DNA of 19,045 bases from Phycisphaerales bacterium UBA1926 (GTDB taxonomy: Bacteria; Planctomycetota; Phycisphaerae; Phycisphaerales; UBA1924): the NCBI GenBank assembly GCA_002337215.1, contig DDFO01000058.1, positions 62,733-81,777 of the forward strand. The letters run 5' to 3'. Within the stretch, counting starts at the first letter, position 1. Each line of letters begins with the position of its first letter. Of this stretch, positions 14,540-19,045 are shown one piece after another. A program made the translations under genes and the position numbers. The notes under the pieces are model-generated. The model was not told the DNA's origin, ran no database searches, and was given only the letters and a program-made list of their open reading frames with translations.

Positions 14540-15973
14540 ATGAGACGTTTCACGTCGCTCGGTCCCTCGCTCGCGGTGCTGCTGGTCGGGTGCGCGGCGC
14601 TCCTGCTGACGCCCGCGATCATCAGCGCGCTCCGCGACGCCGACACCGCGGCTCGCATTACGCTCGCGCAGCACACGCTCGAGACCGACGACATCCTCGA
14701 ACGGATCGACCGGGCCGTGACCGCGGTCGCCGAGAACATCTCGCCATCGCTCGTCCACATCGACGTTCAGGGCGAGGGCATCGAGGATGCGAGCGGGCGG
14801 CGACGCGGCGGCAACCGCTCGACCGGGTCCGGGTGGGTCTACGACGACGCCGGGCACATCGTCACCAACGCCCATGTCGTACGCGGAGCGCAGCGCATCA
14901 GTATCCAGTTTGAGGACGGCCGGTATGCCGACGCGGGCCTCGTGGGCATCGATCCGTTCACCGACATCGCGGTCATCCTGATCGAGGATCCGATCACGGT
15001 CTACCCCGCGCCGCGTGACACGGGGCATATCCCAAGGAGAGGCGAGCGCGTTTTCGCGTTCGGCTCGCCGTTCGGCTTCAAGTTCTCGATGAGCCAGGGG
15101 ATTATCTCCGGTCTCGGACGCGATCCGATGTCGTCGACCGATTTCGGCGGGTTCACCAACTTCATCCAGACCGACGCGGCGGTGAACCCGGGCAACTCGG
15201 GCGGCCCGCTGGTGAGCACCCGAGGTAAGATCATCGGCATGAACGTCGCTATCGCGACGGCCCGGGGTACCGGGGCCGAGCTTGATGAATCCGGCGGCGA
15301 CTCTGCCGGCATCTCGTTCGCGATCCCCCTGCCGACGATCGAGACCGTGGTCGACCAGTTGATCGCGACCGGCGGTGTCTCACGCGGCTTCCTCGGTGTG
15401 TCCCTGATCGGCGCGGTCGGTTTCGAGAACGAGCAGGGGGTCTACACCCGCGGGATGAGCGTCCAGGTTACGCAGGGAGGGCCCAGCGACCTGGGCGGCA
15501 TACAGGACAGGGACGTGATCACCCAGGTCAACGGGCAGGACGTTCCCGAATCGAAGATCTTCCAGTCGATCGTGGGCACCATCCCAGCCGACGAGCGCGT
15601 GGATATCACGCTCTACCGCGAGGGCGAGCGGAAGACCGTGCAGGTTGTTCTGGGCGAGCTCCCGGCGAGCGTACTCGGCGGGCGGGCACGCGTGCCGATC
15701 ACCTACCAGCTGGGCCTGCAGGTCGGCACGAACCAAACTGGCGCGATCGTGACCCGCGTGTTCGAGTCGTCTGTCGCCGACCGGATCGGCTTCGAGCGGG
15801 GGCAGCAGATCCTGACGATCGGGGGCGAATCGGTCCGCAACGACGCGGACGTGTTCACGCTGCTGACCGCGAAGGGGCTGCTGTCGGCCAAGGAGATCGA
15901 AGTCCGGGTCCGCTCGATCGACGATAACGGCGCAATCGAAGAGAAGACGCTCGACGTGCGGCTCGGACGCTGA
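14540..15973 (+). CDS. DegP/HtrA-type serine protease with two PDZ domains
   Basis: Envelope quality-control protease of 477 residues. The N-terminus has a hydrophobic stretch (about 9-30) that could be a membrane anchor or signal peptide; LVGC (15-18) resembles a lipobox, but the hydrophobic run continues past the Cys. The trypsin-like domain has the full triad: H112 (VTNAHVV), D142 (TDIAVI) and S220 (NPGNSGGPL). GSPFGF and SQGIISGLGRD are typical of HtrA. PDZ1 spans about 282-375 (RGFLGVSL, GIQDRDVITQVNGQ). PDZ2 spans about 386-470 (GAIVTRVFESSVADRIGFERGQQILTIGG). AGGAGG seven bases before the ATG gives a strong start. Length and two PDZ domains match DegP/DegQ; orthology to either is not claimed. 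Confidence 0.93.
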   Translation: MRRFTSLGPSLAVLLVGCAALLLTPAIISALRDADTAARITLAQHTLETDDILERIDRAVTAVAENISPSLVHIDVQGEGIEDASGRRRGGNRSTGSGWVYDDAGHIVTNAHVVRGAQRISIQFEDGRYADAGLVGIDPFTDIAVILIEDPITVYPAPRDTGHIPRRGERVFAFGSPFGFKFSMSQGIISGLGRDPMSSTDFGGFTNFIQTDAAVNPGNSGGPLVSTRGKIIGMNVAIATARGTGAELDESGGDSAGISFAIPLPTIETVVDQLIATGGVSRGFLGVSLIGAVGFENEQGVYTRGMSVQVTQGGPSDLGGIQDRDVITQVNGQDVPESKIFQSIVGTIPADERVDITLYREGERKTVQVVLGELPASVLGGRARVPITYQLGLQVGTNQTGAIVTRVFESSVADRIGFERGQQILTIGGESVRNDADVFTLLTAKGLLSAKEIEVRVRSIDDNGAIEEKTLDVRLGR

Positions 15974-16060
15974 GCCGAGAGTTGCCGTTCCTGCAAGAGG
16001 ATCTGGGTTCTCCATTCGGCCGGCCGAGTGGAACTTCACGTGCCAAGCGGATAGATCGAC

Positions 16061-17842
16061 CTAGCGGAAGGTGGTTTGGATCGCCCGGTACGCCGCGACG
16101 ATGCCGCCGAGCAGCACGGAGACGGTGCCCAGGGCCGAAAGCACACCGAACCCCTTGTCGCCCGCCGCATCGGCGAGGAACAGGATCGCCCCGCAGACCA
16201 GCAGCGCTGCGATATGCAGCGAGAAGGAGATGTTCTTGCTCGCCTGCTCGATCTCGTCGGTGAGGTCCTCGAGCCCGTCGTGCTTCAGCTGGACGGCGAG
16301 TTGCTCCTGCTGGATCATCTTGGAGAATGCCTTGATGTCCCGCGGCAGGTTCTCGGTGAGTTCCGCGTAGGCGAGCGTCGTGTTCTGCACACGACGGCGC
16401 ACCGCCGCGAAGCCGTACCGGCGTTTGACGAGCGATTCGATCTGAGGCTGCACGTGTCCCACGAGATCGAACTCTGGGCAGACCGCCTCCGCCACGCCCT
16501 CGATCGTCGTGATCGCCTTGATGAGATAGACGATGTCGGACGGGCAGCGCAGGCGGTGTCGCTTGAGCTTCACGAAGAACTCGTTGAGCAGCGCGCCCAT
16601 CTCGAGGTCGGCGAGGTTGCCGGTCTGGAACTTGCTGATGAACTCCCAGACGTCGGCCCTGAACCGGCGAGACGCGGCGTCCATCGGTTTCATATCCGTC
16701 AGCGAAACAACGACGTCGATGACGCGTTCGAGATCGCCGTTGACCGTGCCGTGGACGAGGTCGGCGAGCAATTCCTGGGTATGAGGATCGATGCTGCCGG
16801 TCATCCCGAAGTCGATCAGGCAGATGCGGATGCCGGTGTCTTCCTCGCCAGGGGGGAGGGCCGGGGTGTTCTCGTTGGCGGTGCCCGATTCGTCCGGAGC
16901 GGGCACCCCGGGCGTCGTCTCATCCCTGAGCACAAAGATGTTGCCGGGGTGCGGGTCGGCGTGGAAGAAGCCGTGCTCGAAGCACTGCTTGAAGACAACC
17001 TCGGACCCGATCGAGACAATGTCGCGTCGCTCCGCGTCGGTGAAGTCCTCGGGCTTCATCTCGCTCAGCAGTGTCCCGTCGATCTTCTCCATGCAGAGCA
17101 CACCCTTGTTGGAATGCTCGGAGTAGGCCTTCGGGAAGCGGAGCTTGGGGTGGTCGGCGAACGCGCGGGACATCCGCATCATCGAGCGCTGCTCGAGCGC
17201 GAGGTCCAACTCACGCATCACCTGCCGCTCGAACTGCTCGACGACCTCCGTGGGGCTGTAGCCCATGTCCTCGAACCGGCTCTCGGCGATCTCCGCGAGC
17301 GCCCGCATGATCTCGATGTCGGACTCGATCGTCTTGCGGATCCCGGGGCGGAGCACCTTGAGGATGACCTCGGTGCCGTCGTGAAGGACCGCGCGGTGGG
17401 CCTGCCCGACCGACGCGGCCGCGAACGAGTCGTAGTCGATCGAGCGGAAATGCTCATCGACCCTGTCTTTGAACAGCGACGCGATGTGCGGCTTGATCTT
17501 CTCGGCCTCGACCGCGGGGACCCCGGATTGCAGCTTCGCGAACTCGGTCGCCCAGTCCTCGGGGATCAGGTCGGGCCGCGTCGCGAGGATCTGGGCGAGC
17601 TTAACAAAGCTCGGCCCGAGCTCAACCGCCGCTTCGCGCAGCCGGACGGCGTGCGGCTGGCGGGAGATCTCCTCACCCGGCTTGTCGAGCCCGACCATCC
17701 GCTTGCCCTTGAGCAGCATGCGGTCGATCGAGAGCTCCTGGACGACATCGGTGAACCCGAACCGCACGAGCACGGCGATGATGTCCTGGGCCCGCTTGAT
17801 GTTGCGGATCGTGCGCTTGAGATTGGGGATGCGTGTCGCCAT
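16061..17842 (-). CDS. ABC1/UbiB-family atypical kinase-like protein
   Basis: Predicted 593-residue member of the AarF/UbiB/ADCK family, whose members support quinone or lipid metabolism with unorthodox ATPase/kinase activity. ELGPSFVKLAQILATRPDLIP (74-94) is the signature helix, but KxGQ reads KLAQ (81-84). The Ala-rich loop is AAASVGQAH (141-149), the ATP-site Lys is in VILKVLRPG (K162), the catalytic loop is HADPHPGN (294-301) and the metal motif is DFG (344-346). An insertion of about 30 residues rich in Pro/Glu/Thr (about 307-337) separates the last two. Two C-terminal hydrophobic segments (about 540-560 and 566-585) anchor it, as in this family. It lies 93 bases after mqnE on the same strand, which supports a menaquinone-linked role, by inference. 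The start lacks a clear ribosome binding site. Confidence 0.88.
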   Translation of the reverse strand: MATRIPNLKRTIRNIKRAQDIIAVLVRFGFTDVVQELSIDRMLLKGKRMVGLDKPGEEISRQPHAVRLREAAVELGPSFVKLAQILATRPDLIPEDWATEFAKLQSGVPAVEAEKIKPHIASLFKDRVDEHFRSIDYDSFAAASVGQAHRAVLHDGTEVILKVLRPGIRKTIESDIEIMRALAEIAESRFEDMGYSPTEVVEQFERQVMRELDLALEQRSMMRMSRAFADHPKLRFPKAYSEHSNKGVLCMEKIDGTLLSEMKPEDFTDAERRDIVSIGSEVVFKQCFEHGFFHADPHPGNIFVLRDETTPGVPAPDESGTANENTPALPPGEEDTGIRICLIDFGMTGSIDPHTQELLADLVHGTVNGDLERVIDVVVSLTDMKPMDAASRRFRADVWEFISKFQTGNLADLEMGALLNEFFVKLKRHRLRCPSDIVYLIKAITTIEGVAEAVCPEFDLVGHVQPQIESLVKRRYGFAAVRRRVQNTTLAYAELTENLPRDIKAFSKMIQQEQLAVQLKHDGLEDLTDEIEQASKNISFSLHIAALLVCGAILFLADAAGDKGFGVLSALGTVSVLLGGIVAAYRAIQTTFR

Positions 17843-17935
17843 GCGTCGGGAGTTTATCGGTCTGGACCACCCGTGCGTTTGTCCAGATCCAGATACTTCC
17901 GGCAGATCCAGCGGACGGGAGGCACCGCGCAGTTG

Positions 17936-19045
17936 TTACGCGAGCTTCCAGGACCGTCCGTCCCGCTCGACGCGCCGGTACAACGTGTCCCGCTCGACGG
18001 GCTCGTACCCCGCTTCGGAGATCGCACGCCGGAGATCCGCGACGGTGGTCTCCTGGTGCGTGGACGCACCGCCCACCTTGGTGATGTCGTACCAGACGAC
18101 GGTGCCGTCGATGTCGTCGGCACCCGCCTGGAGCATCGTCTGCGCCATCGCGAGCGTCTGCATGATCCAGAACGCCTTGACGTGCGGGAAGTTGTCGAGC
18201 ATGAGCCGCGCGATCGCGACGGTCCGGATGTTCTCGATCCCGCTCGGGCCGGGCAGGTGCTCCATTTCAGAGCCGTCCGGGATGAACGGGAGCGGGATAA
18301 TCGTCTGGAAATAGCCGCCGGGGCTGCCCGCGGAACCGTCGGCATTCCGGGCCGCCGCTTCCGCCATCTCCGCCGTCGGCAGCGCCGCGCCGGGGGCGGT
18401 CAGCGAGATCGCGCCCACCGTGATGTCCTCGGTCGCGGGCAGTCCTGGCTTGATGAACGCGTCGGTATCGTCGGCGTAGCCGAGCCTGGCGAGCGCCTGG
18501 TCCTGGGCCCTTCTCAGGATTTCCATATGGATGAGCCGTTCGCGGCGCTGGTCGATATGCCCGTACAAGATCGTCGCGTTGGTGTTCAGGCCCAACTCGT
18601 GGGCGACGAGATGGACGTCGAGCCATTCGTCGCTGCGGATCTTGCCCTTGTGCGTCTCGTCGTGCACGCGGTCATCGAAGACCTCCGCGCCGCCCCCGGG
18701 CAGCGACCCGAGCCCGGCCTCCTTCAATTCCGACAAAATCAGCCGGATCGACTCTTTCCGCGTTGCCCGCTTGTACTTCTTGGCGATCTTGGCGAGGTGA
18801 ACGATCTCCACGGCGGTAAACGCCTTGATGTGAAGGTCCGTCCCGTGCTCGGCGGCGACCCGCTTGATGGTGCGGATCATCTCGGGGTAGTAGTCCCAGG
18901 GCAGGTAGGGCTGCAAGCCGCCCACGATATGCATCTCGGTCGCGCCGCTCTCGCAGGCTTTCTTCGCCTCCTCGGCGATCGAGTCCATGTCGTGGGTGTA
19001 CGCGCCCTCGTCGCCCTTTTTGCGGTAGAACTCGCAGAACTTGCA
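17936..19045 (-). CDS. mqnE: Aminodeoxyfutalosine synthase MqnE, N-terminus off window
   Basis: Radical-SAM enzyme of the futalosine pathway that joins SAM and chorismate-derived 3-[(1-carboxyvinyl)oxy]benzoate into 6-amino-6-deoxyfutalosine. The frame stays open to the window edge, and the last visible residues CKFCEFYRKKGDEGAYTHD hold the final two Cys of CxxxCxxC, so the ATG at 18988 is internal. MHIVGGLQPYLPWDYYPEM, HIKAFTAVEI, SLPGGGAEVFDDRV, TNATILYGHID and LDNFPHVKAFWIM, and the end GYEPVERDTLYRRV, all fit MqnE better than MqnC (KAFTAVEI and the Phe/Trp-rich late motif). An insertion of about 55 residues (18314-18493), Ala/Gly/Thr/Asp-rich, sits between RRAQDQA and GYFQTIIPLPF, where homologues run straight through. 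It is the first gene of a probable pair with the UbiB-like gene. Confidence 0.9.
   Translation of the reverse strand, partial: CKFCEFYRKKGDEGAYTHDMDSIAEEAKKACESGATEMHIVGGLQPYLPWDYYPEMIRTIKRVAAEHGTDLHIKAFTAVEIVHLAKIAKKYKRATRKESIRLILSELKEAGLGSLPGGGAEVFDDRVHDETHKGKIRSDEWLDVHLVAHELGLNTNATILYGHIDQRRERLIHMEILRRAQDQALARLGYADDTDAFIKPGLPATEDITVGAISLTAPGAALPTAEMAEAAARNADGSAGSPGGYFQTIIPLPFIPDGSEMEHLPGPSGIENIRTVAIARLMLDNFPHVKAFWIMQTLAMAQTMLQAGADDIDGTVVWYDITKVGGASTHQETTVADLRRAISEAGYEPVERDTLYRRVERDGRSWKLA

Noticed and set aside
16010..16030. Palindrome CCATTCGGCCGGCCGAGTGG between the protease and UbiB-like genes
   Set aside because: Symmetric with almost no loop and no T-run, so not a terminator; such GC palindromes are frequent at this base composition.

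Overview
The window looks like a GC-rich chromosomal segment from a planctomycete, most likely class Phycisphaerae. This is inferred from three things. Two secreted proteins end in a PEP-CTERM-like tail (Pro-containing motif, hydrophobic stretch, then a run of Arg). The menaquinone gene mqnE belongs to the futalosine pathway. An enlarged type-A RNase P RNA is present, and the core enzymes carry hydrophilic insertions. No phage, transposase, CRISPR array, toxin-antitoxin pair or other mobile signature was found. The content is mainly housekeeping.

Layout from left to right. 107-991 (+) is a SAM methyltransferase, converging with a PEP-CTERM protein (995-1798, -). Divergent from that is a + strand run: polyprenyl diphosphate synthase (2002-3069), tyrS (3126-4520) and a two-CBS-domain protein (4758-5204), which ends in a clear terminator. 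Facing it is a degenerate Gfo/Idh-like protein (5293-6279, -). Next come rnpB (about 6343-6838, +) with its own terminator and truD (-). truD is divergent from rimO (8322-10019, +). Three - strand genes follow: a second PEP-CTERM protein, a Bcp-type peroxiredoxin and an unrecognised 612-residue secreted protein. panB (13341-14309, +) and a DegP/HtrA-type protease (14540-15973, +) come next. Last is a - strand pair: an ABC1/UbiB-family kinase-like protein and mqnE, which runs off the right edge.

Functionally, several genes touch isoprenoid-quinone metabolism: mqnE makes the menaquinone precursor, the polyprenyl synthase can make the side chain, and the UbiB-like protein belongs to a family tied to quinone synthesis. 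Others handle translation and RNA (tyrS, truD, rimO, rnpB), CoA synthesis (panB), oxidative defence (Bcp) and envelope quality control (HtrA).

No convincing new multi-gene system is visible. The items most worth a second look are: a structured insertion of about 60 nt in the P2-P4 joining segment of RNase P RNA; truD, which has no canonical start codon where the family begins but has a strong ribosome binding site before an AUC, preceded by a perfect hairpin; a TyrRS whose HIGH motif reads TIGN; and a pattern of acidic, Gly/Ser/Ala-rich insertions in otherwise conserved enzymes.
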